Source: Siderastrea radians (Eukaryota; Cnidaria; Anthozoa; Scleractinia; Rhizangiidae). Taken from it: a stretch of DNA of 64,000 nucleotides. The position numbers and the translations under genes are program-made. The notes below the pieces were generated by a model, which saw only the letters and a list, made by a program, of their open reading frames with translations, searched no databases and had not been told where the DNA came from. The DNA lies in contig OZ024891.1 of the NCBI GenBank assembly GCA_964017195.1, positions 4,557,494-4,621,493 of the forward strand. The letters run 5' to 3'. Positions 48,260 to 58,470 of this stretch are shown here, piece by piece. Position 1 is the first letter of the stretch; every line of letters begins with the position of its first letter.

Positions 48260-48293
48260 TTACTACCACAACTACTACTAGTACTACTACAGA
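48206..48293 (+). repeat. (TAC)n microsatellite of unit 3 intron
   Basis: A short tract with a few variants and no LINE in it. It probably shows the ancestral state of the intron. Confidence 0.95.
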
Positions 48294-48652
48294 CTATTCC
48301 TTTGTCCGTAGAATTGACCTCTGTTTCTAACTCGCTTGAGTTTGCCCAAGGCAAAATGTATTGCAGTCTTTCTCATAACAGGAGGTTCGAACTAAGCGGC
48401 AAGTTTGAACTATCGAGATTTTGTTGTATGCTATACTTGACAGAAACAAATTGAATGAAGAAACAGTAAAAAACGTTGCCCAAACAGTGGACGCCCAAGG
48501 ACCGCTCCCAGCGTTTGTATATGCCCACCACAAGATGGCGGTTAGCCCTTGTCTTCCTTGAGATCGAGGTCGATTTGCACCAGCTTAAGAATTACTAAAT
48601 GATAGGGACTTTAATAGCCAGAAATAACGCAGTAATGATAACTTCTCATTAG

Positions 48653-49728
48653 GAACTACATCAACCATTTCAACTGCCGGAACGTCATCAACCATGACAA
48701 CTGCCGGAACGTCATCAACCACGACAACTGCTGGAACGTCATCAACCCTAACAACTGTCGGAAAGTCATCAACCATGACAACTGCCAAAACGTCATCAAC
48801 CATGGCAACTGCCGGAACGTCATCAATCATGACAAATGCCGGAACATCATCAACCATGGCAACTGCCGGAACGTCATCAACCATGACAAATGCTGGAACG
48901 TCATTAACCATGACAACTGCTGGAACGACATCAACCATGACAACTGCTGGAACGTCATCAACCATGACAACTGCCGGAACGTCATCAACCACGACAACTG
49001 CTGGAACGTCATCAACCCTAAAAACTGTCGGAAAGTCATCAACCATGACAACTGCCAAAACGTCATCAACCATGGCAACTGCCGGAACGTCATCAACCAT
49101 GACAAATGCCGGAACATCATCAACCATGGCAACTGCCGGAACGTCATCAACCATGACAAATGCTGGAACGTCATCAACCATGACAACTGCTGGAACGACA
49201 TCAACCATGACAACTGCTGGAACGTCATCAACCATGACAAATGCCGGAACGTCATCAACCATGACAACTGCCGGAACGTCATCAACCATGACAAATGCCG
49301 GAACGTCATCAACCATGACAACTGCTGGAACGTCATCAACCATGACAACTGCTGGAACGTTATCAACCATGACAACTGCTGGAACGTCATCAACCATGAC
49401 AACTGCCGGAACGTCATCAACCGTGACAACTGCTGGAACGTCATCAACCATGACAACTGCTGGAACGTCATCAACCGTGACAACTGTTGGAACGTCATCA
49501 ACCATGACAACTGCTGGAACGTCATCAACCATGACAACTGCCGGAACGTCATTAACCAAGACAACTGTTGGAACGTCAGCAGGAAAGGAAATTTTTCTAT
49601 ATACGAGCAGGAAAAACGAACAAGGCAAAGAACAGCAGAAAGATGAGCCCATGCCTGGATGGGTGATAGGTCTCATTGTTGTTGGTTGTGTGGCTTCCCT
49701 GGCGATCACTGCGATTGTCATTAAACTG
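48653..49728 (+). CDS. Mucin-like membrane protein C, exon 2 (repeat-expanded)
   Basis: After acceptor 'cttctcattag' (phase 1) the exon encodes 359 codons. About 33 tandem copies of the 9-residue TSSTMTTAG repeat (27-nt unit) fill 48660-49570, with almost every residue between being Thr, Ser, Ala or Gly, so dense O-glycosylation is likely. Ten of these repeats form a 270-nt higher-order unit present twice (marker 'ccctaacaactgtcgg' type at 48745 and 49015). A charged stalk (KNEQGKEQQKDEPMPG), a membrane helix and a phase-0 donor at 49728 follow. No unit-type tail exon lies downstream; a candidate is at 51959. If the donor is not used, the frame runs on to a stop at 49815. Confidence 0.7.
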
Positions 49729-51230
49729 GTAAGTTCTGAAAACAAACATTTTCTTGATACTTGGATTGGTTTTCAATTGAGTGTCGGAAAACCAAAACCA
49801 AAGCAATTACTCTAACCAATCACAGAAACTCAAATAATCCAATGAATTAATCAGAACTCGAAGCAAATACATATAACAAGCGCCAAGCGCGGGAAAACGC
49901 GTGCGGGCAGGTCACGATTGGTTTTGGTTTTACTTCTGATTGGTCGAGAAAGTGACGCAAGTTTCTCAACCAAACTCAAAGCGTAGTAACGTAAAACCAA
50001 AACAAGCACGAATTAATTTCGACGCTCATTTGATAACCGCTCTTCAACAACCTGTCCTGTTTTGATAATGATTATTAAATAACGTTATATCGTAAATAGA
50101 ATAGATTTCTAAGCTATAGTCAAAGTTCTCCTTGCGACATGTGAAAACCCGTTTGAATTGTCACTTAAAAGCTGTAATTAAAAGCTCTCGTAAGCGACCG
50201 CGACCACTTTTGTGAACTACCTTCTGATCTTTCCTTTGTTTTTAAGGCATTCACTTGTCGATCAATTTTGAGTAATACATAATCTAAGTGCTAAGCGTTC
50301 GTTGACTCAATTGTGCTTACGTGAACGTCTTCTGTGATAGGTCATAAAAAAGACTATTTAATATTATTACTACAATGCCATTAGTAACATCAATATTTAT
50401 ATACGCCAAGCTTTTTACCAAAAAGCTCTCGAAGGCGTCCACTCTCGCTTACGAGAGCTTCGACTGTTTTCAATTTGCCTTTAATTTCTGTTTTTGTTTT
50501 TGTTCATCGAACCCATACAAAAACAACTTCCATATAACGCAGCAAAACCCAAGAAAGGTAGTGCATGGAATCCCGATTGCTCTTGTATTAGCATCAGTTA
50601 TTATCGACTGAATGGCCAGGGAAACAACGACGACTTTAGGCTGGGGAAGTAGATTGGGTCAGAACTAGCGAGTAAAAAGGTTTGACACTGACTTTTTCCG
50701 GGAGTCTGGTTATCAACAAAAGACCCGAACGCTGACCGATCACATCGCCATCACAGAGAAATACAAATCTCTGGCGCCCGCATACGTCCCGTGCTACGTT
50801 TTGAAATAATACGTATAACAATTTTACCAGCCTCTTAGCATGGGCATCCACGTGCTCTATTTTAAATTACGCAAAATAATAGTCATCTTTCAAACTGACA
50901 AAGGCTGAAATTTCTTAGTAGTCATTAGTTGAAATGTTTTTAGCTAACAAGTAAACACAAGTCAGTGTCAAACCTTTTACTTACAGTGTTAACTCGTGAC
51001 CACAACTTCTTAATTTTTAGCTCGCAGCAAGCTAGATGTAAAAAAAGGTATCGCAAGCCACCTATCAAAACCTCCAAAACTGTACCCCTTCGGATTGTTA
51101 GGTGACTGTAGAATCAAGTTTTACTCAGTTACAACACTTCTCACAACATTTTCAGGTGGAGTGGATATACGGTCCAAACTTGTAGAACTTAATAGAGTTG
51201 CGTTTGTCGGGACCTGCTAATAGTTTTCAT

Positions 51231-51623
51231 TTTTTTTTTTAATGTTTTATTAGCATTAGTAATTATATACATGAAAAAGTAACAGTTAACTATACAAAGT
51301 ACGTATAACAGAAGCGTTTTACAAGATATTACAAGGTATATAATCGAATTACGATTGATTTTACCTACACAGCATAAATTTATTACCATACTTTAGTTAA
51401 TTTCAAGGGAAAAGAAAGAAAAGGAACGACAAAATTAGTATTTAAAGAATATGCACACAGTAAATAAAATTTAAAAAAATTAATTTGAAAGTAAAAACAG
51501 AGAAAAATTTACGAAAGATTTCCATATATTTCATTTACCTCAGTAAGTTTGTTATTTTGAATAGCAATTTCTCTTTGTATATTTACTTTTTCCATTACGA
51601 GTGATAGAACACTGTCGAAACAG
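51231..51623 (-). mobile_element. Poly(A)-tailed retrocopy in unit 3
   Basis: AGTTTTCAT flanks the insert (51222-51230 and 51624-51632). A poly(T) run at the left end means the element lies on the minus strand with a poly(A) tail. Units 1 and 2 have the empty site. It contains a 28-codon minus-strand frame (51509-51595, starting MEKVNIQREIAIQNNK) that may be the end of a gene or LINE protein. Source unknown. Confidence 0.75.
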
Positions 51624-51958
51624 AGTTTTCATATATAACTTATAATAAATATACATATTTGTTTCTTGAATTTCCCAGCGTTTCTTCAGGAAGAAGACGG
51701 ATCCAAAACCAGAGCAAGTCGTTGGAGACTCAGTTGCTTAACTACGTGTTCATCAGGCGTTACGAGAGATGTTTTAAAACATCGGTCAATGTAAATACTA
51801 TAAGTTAAACGAACAGCAGAAGTAGGTATATCGTACAGCATACGTGTATGACTTATTTGTGCCAGCTACATAAAGTACAACACGAGGCTATCCTAACAGG
51901 TTTCGCCCTCCTGGGAGCTCAAGGGTGCGCAGCATTTTATTCGCATACCTTTTTGCAG

Positions 51959-52015
51959 AACTACCATAAGGCAATTCTGTGTATGTTACTTGGCCCAAAT
52001 AATTGTGACTCGTAG
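51959..52015 (+). CDS. Possible alternative tail exon for gene C
   Basis: At the right edge of unit 3 a good acceptor ('acctttttgcag') is followed in phase 0 by 18 codons (NYHKAILCMLLGPNNCDS) and TAG. The donor at 49728 is also phase 0. The opening Asn-Tyr-His-Lys recalls the Asn-Cys-Arg-His-Lys of the minus-strand gene tail. This is a guess that needs a transcript. Confidence 0.25.
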   Translation, partial: NYHKAILCMLLGPNNCDS

Positions 52016-52443
52016 ATGCTGATATTGAATTTCAGTTTCTCTCGCTTCTTTAAGAAAACACTCAAGGATTTTACGCGTAGTAGTTATTAAAAATGTTGAA
52101 GTGATTGCCTCACCTGTTTTCATTTCCACTTCGAGACTGGCCATAGTGTAATTTGTTGATTTTGTTTTTTCTCTCTATGTATACACAATTTTCTACTCGA
52201 ACGAGGAAGCCGAACCCTAATAAGCCTTTTGGTTATTTCTTTATTCAAGCTTTCTCGCTATAATAATTTGAAGACTCTTTTCCGCCATTTTTTCTCCTGA
52301 TTTTTTTTGGCATCAAAAGTGACCTCTCTGCAAGGGTATCTTCGTGGTGATTAATGAGACCAGTATTAATATGCTATGTATGTATGTAACTGTATGTGTG
52401 AACTATGCAAATAAATTTAATAAAAAAAAATGAGACCAGTATT
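52016..52443. other. Spacer between unit 3 and the partial copy
   Basis: Non-duplicated sequence with no gene seen. A 61-bp retroinsert (52368-52428, ending 'aataaatttaataaaaaaa') is flanked by the 15-bp duplication AATGAGACCAGTATT at 52353-52367 and 52429-52443. Confidence 0.6.
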
Positions 52444-52884
52444 TGTAGATCGGGGTGTCGTGGGTTCGAATCCCGCTCGGGGCATTTGATTTTTTCCGAC
52501 ATTTGTTCTGTTAATATATAGATAGGCATATCAGAGTTTACCCCTCTGATGATGAACAAATAGAATTGTATTCATGAACATTTTCACTGCGATATGGCGA
52601 CTATTTTCGGTGAAGAATAGAGTTTAAACGACTTACAGTCGCTGTTGTTGTTATTTCCTTCTTTCACAAACTCTCAGCAGGAGCCCTCGCGAAAGCATTA
52701 AAAGAAAGCATTAATAGAAAGCGGTACTTATTAGGCCCTATGGATGGCGGTAGACCTCCGGTAATCGGTAGACACCAGACACCACCACTAAAGAGGCAGC
52801 GTCCTCCAAAACTGCCGACTGGTTGGCTCTAAGTGGTTGGGTACCATGAGACTTCGGAGCGTTAGGCCTGGGTTCGATTACCGG

Positions 52885-52923
<39 letters not shown>

Positions 52924-54380
52924 TGTTTTGTCTTAGTTTCGCATCTGCAAATGATTAGACTTTCTAGTCTTCTCGGATAAGGGCGAAAAACCGTATGCCC
53001 TGTCTCACAGCACTTTCACTGTCTTCACTGATCTGACTGTCAGTATGAGACGTATAAGAACCCACTGACTGCTGTTCGAAAAGAGTAGGGACGTAAACCC
53101 CGCTGGTGTGGTGAGAAATTGATGAATTGGGTGGGTAATAAAGGGGTTGATGTCAATTGGGACGCTGTCCTGTTTTATTCCCTCGCTGTGTTGATTCACC
53201 GTGGCGAAAGAATTAAATAAAAAATTTACTGGTTAAAATGTCGATTTTAATGAACATCCACTCTGCATAGAAGCCAGGAAAGAAGGAATGTTTTTAATTA
53301 GGGAAGTTTTTTTACTCCACTCTGCTCTCCGGTGCGCATTGCTAAGATTTCTGTGAAACACTTCGGAAGGTCGATGCAAGAATTTTTTTCTAGGCTGCAA
53401 AATGTTCCCTTTCATGATCTTTTTGCCATTCTCCTTGATTCGCCCCCACCCCGACCCTCCTCCCTACTTTTCCTAGTAGTCCACGGTCACTAACGAGTCT
53501 TGTTTTTATTCTCGCTGAGCGTCCATCCACCCTTCATCCAATCGTTTGTTGGGGAGGATCATTTCGTGACCAACCAAAAGAACCTTACCTTTGCGTAGGA
53601 TCGGAGGCTAATTAAAAAGCAGATAAGCTGTCTATGAGCCAGCGGCCATCCATCACAGTCTTGCGCCCATCAGCGGTGACACAGACAGTCCTTCGTAAAA
53701 ATTAAAGTTTCAAGTACCAGTTCGAAGCAAAATAATTCCAAACTGAGTAACGCTGCTCGAAGATTTTTTGATTTTATGATGTCCAGATCTGACACATGAA
53801 AAATGTCTCAGTAAACACTAGACCGATATGTATGACTACCAAATGGCTATGAATTTATCAATTATCTTTCCCGCTCAGCTTCAGTGTGCTTCTTTCGGCG
53901 TTTCCGAACGTTGGATAGAACTGCATGTAGCTCGATGTTAAACCCTGCATGCATGAATGAAATCAACTGTGAACGGTGTTGACCATTTAGGAGACAGTGA
54001 AGGTGAAGGTCGGAAAAATTCAGAAAGACGGCATGTCAGGAAAATGATCTTAAACATATAAAAGATGTGCCCAAACCATCCAGCCGCGGTGTTGACATAT
54101 TTGATGTACATGTTAGGTGACCAAACACTTTTTGGTGATGGTGATGGTAGGGGACGCCAAAGGGAGAGGGTAGGGGGTGATTTGGTATGAAATTACTGTA
54201 CTAACAGTGCAGTACATTCCAGACCGGGATTCCAGAGTTGTAAATGAGGTTGGATTCCGGATTCCACGGGTTGGATTCCGGATTCCAGGGGCTGGATTCC
54301 GGATTCCAAAGCCTTGGATTCCGGATTCCAGAAGCAAAAAACGTTGGATTCCGGATTCCGGGTTCCCTTACATGGGGCGA

Positions 54381-55084
54381 TATATCAACTTCCGTGTCGT
54401 CAACGTCCACGTCTGGAACATCGTCAGCCAAATCGGCTTCTGGTACGTCATCGACCATGACAACTGCCAGAACGTCATCAGCCATGACAACTGCCCGAAC
54501 GTCATCAACCATGACAACTGCCGGAACATCATCAACCATGACAAAGGCCGGAACGTCACCTCAACCATGACAACTGCTGGAACGTCATCAACTATGACAA
54601 CTGCCAGAACGTCATCAACCATGACAACTGCTCAAACGTCATCAACCATGACAACTGCCGAAACGTTATCAACCATGACAACTGCCAAAACGTCATCAAC
54701 CATGACAACTGCTGGGACATCATCAACCATGACAACTGCTGGGACGTCAACAACCATGACAACTTCTGGAACGTCATCAACCGTGACAACTGCTGGAACG
54801 TCATCAACCATGACAACTGCTGGGACATCAACAACCATGACAACTGCCACCATATCGGCTACTGGGACGACTTACTGGACGTCATCAACGGGAAGTTTCA
54901 CAGGATCGGTGACTTCGACAAACGTGACTGGCTCAGCAGGAAAGGAAATTCTTCTAGATGCGAGCAGGAAAAGGAACAAGGCAAAGAAGAGCAGAAGGAT
55001 GAGCCCATGCCTGGATGGGTGATAGGTCTCATTGTTGTTGGTTGTGTGGCTTCCGTGGCGATCACTGCGATTGCCATAAAACTG
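54381..55084 (+). pseudogene. Mucin-like exon of the partial copy
   Basis: Only the part after the transposon end survives. It begins at the TATATCA duplication, has about fourteen 9-residue repeats, the same 2-nt frameshift as unit 2 (near 54555), a charged stalk, a membrane segment and a donor changed to GTACGT. There is no acceptor, signal exon or tail exon. Confidence 0.8.
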
Positions 55085-55778
55085 GTACGTTCTGAAAACA
55101 AACATTTTCTTGATAATTGGATTGGTTTTCAATTGATTGCTGGGAAACCAAAACCAAAGCAATTCCTCTTTTTGACTAACCAATCACAGAAACTCAAATA
55201 ATCCAACGAACCAATCAGAACTCGAAGCAAATACATATAATAAGCGTCAAGCGCGGAAAAACGCGTGCGCACAAGCCACAATTGGTTTTGGTTTTACTTC
55301 TGATTGGTCGACAAAGTGAAGCGAGTTTCATAACCAAACTCAGAGCGTAGCAAAACAAAACGAAAACAAGCAGGAATTAATTTCGACGCTCATTTGATAA
55401 CCGCTCTTCAGCAACCTGTTGTGACAGTGATTATTAAATAATGTTTTATCGTGAATAGAATAGATTTCTCAGCTACAGTCAAGCTCTCCATGCCACCACT
55501 CTCGTAAGCGACCCGCCCTAGTTACGACTGGCATTGTGAAAACCTGTTTGAATTGTCACTTAACCTCTGTAGTTAAAAGCTCTCGTAAGCGACCTCGACC
55601 TCTTTTGTGAACACCGTCTGGTCTTTTCCTTTCTTTTTAAAGCATTCACTTCTTAATCCATTTAAGAGTAATACATAACATAAGTGCTAAGCGTTAGTTG
55701 ACTCAGTTGTGCATACGTGAACATCTTTTGTGATAGGCAATAGAAAACTTTTTAATATTATTGCTACAATGCCATTAG

Positions 55779-56068
55779 TAGCCTGAGAAAACAGCCGACG
55801 TTTCGCGAGGTCGCCACTTGAGCCCTTGCAAAACGACGTCTGAGTAATGAGCGCAGAAATGCCATACTGATGACGTGCACTGCCTGGATCTTGGTAGTGC
55901 TTCTGATTGGTTGAAAGAAAATTCCCTCGCAGCATAACCAATCAGATGCACTACCAAGATCCGGGTAGTGCACGTCATCAGGATGGAATTTCTGCGCTCG
56001 CTACCCAGACGCCGTTTTGCGGGGGCTCAAGTGGCGACCTCGCGAAACGTCGGCTTTTTCTCAGGCTA
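55779..56068. mobile_element. Mutator-type MITE, second copy
   Basis: The same insertion at the same unit position as 40990-41279 (TGCCATTAG on the left, TACCATTAG on the right), so it predates the duplication. Confidence 0.85.
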
Positions 56069-57010
56069 TACCATTAGTAACCATTAATATTTATATATGC
56101 CAAGCTTTCTACCGAAAGCTATCGTAAGCGACTACTCCCACTTACGAGAGCTTCGACTGTTTTCATTTTGCCTTTAATTTCTGTTTTCGTTTTTGTTTAT
56201 CGAACTGATATAACAACGAATTCCATATAACGCGGTCATACCCGAGAAAAGTACTGTATGGAAACCAAATTCCTATTGCTCTTGTATTAGCACCAGTTAG
56301 CATCGACTGAATGGCCAGAGAAACAACGACGACTCTAGGCTGGGGAATGAGATTGGGCCTGAACTAGCGAGTAAAAAGGTTTGACACTAACTTAATTGTT
56401 TTCACAACCTCGTTTCCAGAACCTTTTCTCTTTTTCTTAAATTCCTGGGAACAAGGTTGTTGTTTTTAAGGTTGGCAATACATGTCCACGTAAATAACCG
56501 TCAGATGGGCTCCAGTAACGTTTAAGTTGTTGAATTTGAAACAAATTTTCCTAGTGACTTTTTCTGGTAGCCTGGTTATATCAACAAAAGACCCGAATGC
56601 TGCCCAATCACATCGCCAACCGAGAGAAATACAAACCTCTGGCGCCCGCAGACGTCCCGTGCTACGTTTTTGAAATAATACGTATAAAAATTTTAGCAAC
56701 CTCTTAGCATGCGCATCTACGTGCTGTATTTTAAATTACGCGAATTAACAGTCGTCTTTCAATCTGATAAAGGTTGAAATTTCTTAGTGGTCATTAGCTG
56801 AAATGTCTTAAGTAAGTAAAACAAGTCAGTGTCAAACCTTTTACTTACAGTGTTAACTCGCGACCACAAATTTTAAATTTGTTGGTCGCAGCAAGCTGGA
56901 TGTAAAAAAGGTATCGCAAGCCATCTATCGAGACCTCCAAAACTGTACCCCTTTGGATTGTTAGGTGACTTTAAAATCGAGTTTTACTCAGTTCCAGCAG
57001 TTTTCACAAC

Positions 57011-57560
57011 AGTAGTAAAGTGCGCTCACTGGGGGTGCTTTACCTCGTTTTGATGTTGTTGGGGTTGCTAGGGTGGTTGCTAAGGAAGTGAAAGCGGGCT
57101 CAACCGGAAGTCACGTGGTGTAGGGGTTGTGACGTCATAGAGGGGGATTGGGGCCAGGGCAGGGGACGCGCGGGGATCCCCTGCGGGGATCCCCTGATGA
57201 ATGGTAGGTGAAATAACCGAAGTTAAGCATCGAGCAAGACACGCGCATGCGTCCATGTTTTTTTTGTACCACAAGGTCAGGATGGTCTTTCTCTTATTAT
57301 AGGTAAATGGTTTTGCTCCAAGTAGTATGGGTCGGCGGTCTGGTGAAATGAATGAAAAAGACCCACCCCCCCCCAATTTTTTAAACCAATGAGGGACTAG
57401 TGCCATTCCTTTTTATCATGTGATCCCGGTCAAAATATTTGAACCAATGAGAGATGGGGTCAAAGGTCATGTTAGCGGACAAGGGGTGTCACGTGACGTA
57501 GGGTCACGTGATGGATGGATGGGGAAAAACCGCTGACCAAAGGAGGAATCAACAAAAAAG
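57011..57560. promoter_or_regulatory. Terminal noncoding region of the element
   Basis: There is no supported gene. A CRE-like TGACGTCA lies at about 57131. CACGTG E-boxes lie near 57110, 57490 and 57505. GGGGATCCCCTGC is repeated directly at about 57174-57198. The first 45 bases can fold (GTAAAG with CTTTAC). It may be the terminal inverted repeat and origin region, but the matching right end cannot be seen. Confidence 0.45.
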
Positions 57561-57619
57561 AACAACACTATTTCTTTTCTTTCTTTTAATAAGTAGACAC
57601 AGCAGGCAGGTACGGTACA

Positions 57620-57946
57620 TCAACAAGAATCAACGTTTTTGGTATCGTCGCACATGCCGCAACAAGTTTCGTCGGGTGGGAGAATGCAACCTGCTTGGAG
57701 ACAACTCTGACAGGGTTGATATTTCCAGGTGGTATCGGTATCGATGGGCAACACTTGTCCGCAAAGGTTGCACGGATCACGAATATCGTCTCGCTTGCAC
57801 CAATGTAGAGAAGGGAAATCGATACCGGGAAGATCATCTTCTGGTGAAGATCGTCTGTCTTTATTGGTGACATTGTAATCGAGACCTTGGAACCATCGAT
57901 CGAGTGTACGTTGTTTGACTTGGAGGTCTTGAAATGGATCGCGGGC
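57620..57946 (-). CDS. Cysteine-rich small protein ORF without ATG
   Basis: A minus-strand frame of 108 codons, closed by TGA at 57620-57622, has no in-frame ATG in its first part. It encodes a polar N-terminus (DPFQDLQVKQRTLDRWFQ) and then paired cysteines: HWC, CNLCG, PCQSC, GC, CCGMC, ending DSC. This looks like one or two zinc-binding knuckles. The 5' limit coincides with a splice-acceptor-like sequence (cctctcttttctgatctgag), so it may be the second exon of a spliced minus-strand gene. I cannot assign a family. The other frames over this region (57508-57873) lack such structure. Confidence 0.45.
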   Translation of the reverse strand, partial: ARDPFQDLQVKQRTLDRWFQGLDYNVTNKDRRSSPEDDLPGIDFPSLHWCKRDDIRDPCNLCGQVLPIDTDTTWKYQPCQSCLQAGCILPPDETCCGMCDDTKNVDSC

Positions 57947-58400
57947 TCAGATCAGAAAAGAGAGGACATTTCGTGACGCTTACATGACGTAGGTAAATGG
58001 CCCTCTGGCTAGGGTGGGAAACCGCTGATAAGTGATGGAAAAAGGATCGCGGGCTCATTCAAGAAGGCGGATGGAGGTATGTGATTTTTGTTGGGAAACC
58101 GCTGACCCTTGTTGGGAAAAAAAGGATCGCGGGCTCAGATCAGAAAAGAGAGGACAATTACATAGGGAATACATAGGGAATACATAGGGGAATACATAGG
58201 GGAATACATAGGGGAATACATAGGGAATACATAGGGAATACATAGGGAATACATAGGGGAAAAGGGATCGCGGGCTCAGATCAGAAAAAGAGAGGACATT
58301 TCGTGACGCTTACATGACGTAGGTAAATAGCCCTCTGGCTAGGGTGGGAAACCGCTGACCAGTCGGGGGAAAATGGGGATCGCGGGCTCAGATCAGATAA
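57936..58400. repeat. Cassette repeats downstream of PolB
   Basis: GGATCGCGGGCTCA occurs at 57936, 58044, 58124, 58265 and 58377, usually followed by 'gatcagaaaagagagga'. It is paired with 'gggaaaccgctga' near 57525, 58016, 58093 and 58347. The block 'cgtgacgcttacatgacgta' is present twice (near 57970 and 58300). Read on the minus strand each cassette looks like a pyrimidine tract ending in AG. Confidence 0.85.
58158..58260. repeat. 11-12-bp tandem minisatellite
   Basis: Nine copies of AATACATAGGG(G) lie between two cassettes. The minus-strand frame rich in Tyr-Val-Phe-Pro over it is a by-product of the repeat. Confidence 0.95.
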
Positions 58401-58470
58401 AAAAAAAAGACGCCATGTTGAAATCAATGATGTTTAATCCTTTTCCTTGGGTGTGGGAGGGTCACACGCA

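Larger units (their letters stand above)
42613..51960 (+). repeat. Tandem array unit 3
   Basis: The third unit has tail exon, satellite, intact signal exon, (TAC)n intron with a 2.7-kb transposon, the longest mucin exon and its flank. Similarity to unit 2 ends near 51950-51962, almost the same unit position where unit 1 begins. Confidence 0.85.
52444..57010 (+). repeat. Truncated fourth array copy, derived from unit 2
   Basis: It matches 35327 to about 38506 and then 40973 to about 42235 of unit 2, including the right part of the 3.0-kb transposon, the mucin exon with its 2-nt insertion, and the Mutator-type MITE, but not the 38507-40972 insert. The left edge is the plus-strand SINE arm; the right edge is the viral element. 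Confidence 0.85.

Noticed and set aside
48585..49745. Long minus-strand frame antisense to the mucin exon (VDDVPAVVM repeats)
   Set aside because: A mirror of the 27-nt repeat. The plus strand has acceptor, membrane segment and donor in phase; the minus frame has none. The same holds for 27229-27855, 37381-37617 and 54368-54853.
57080..57406. A 108-codon minus-strand frame at the element end
   Set aside because: Composition follows G/C runs and repeats in the terminal noncoding region; no domain and no promoter context.
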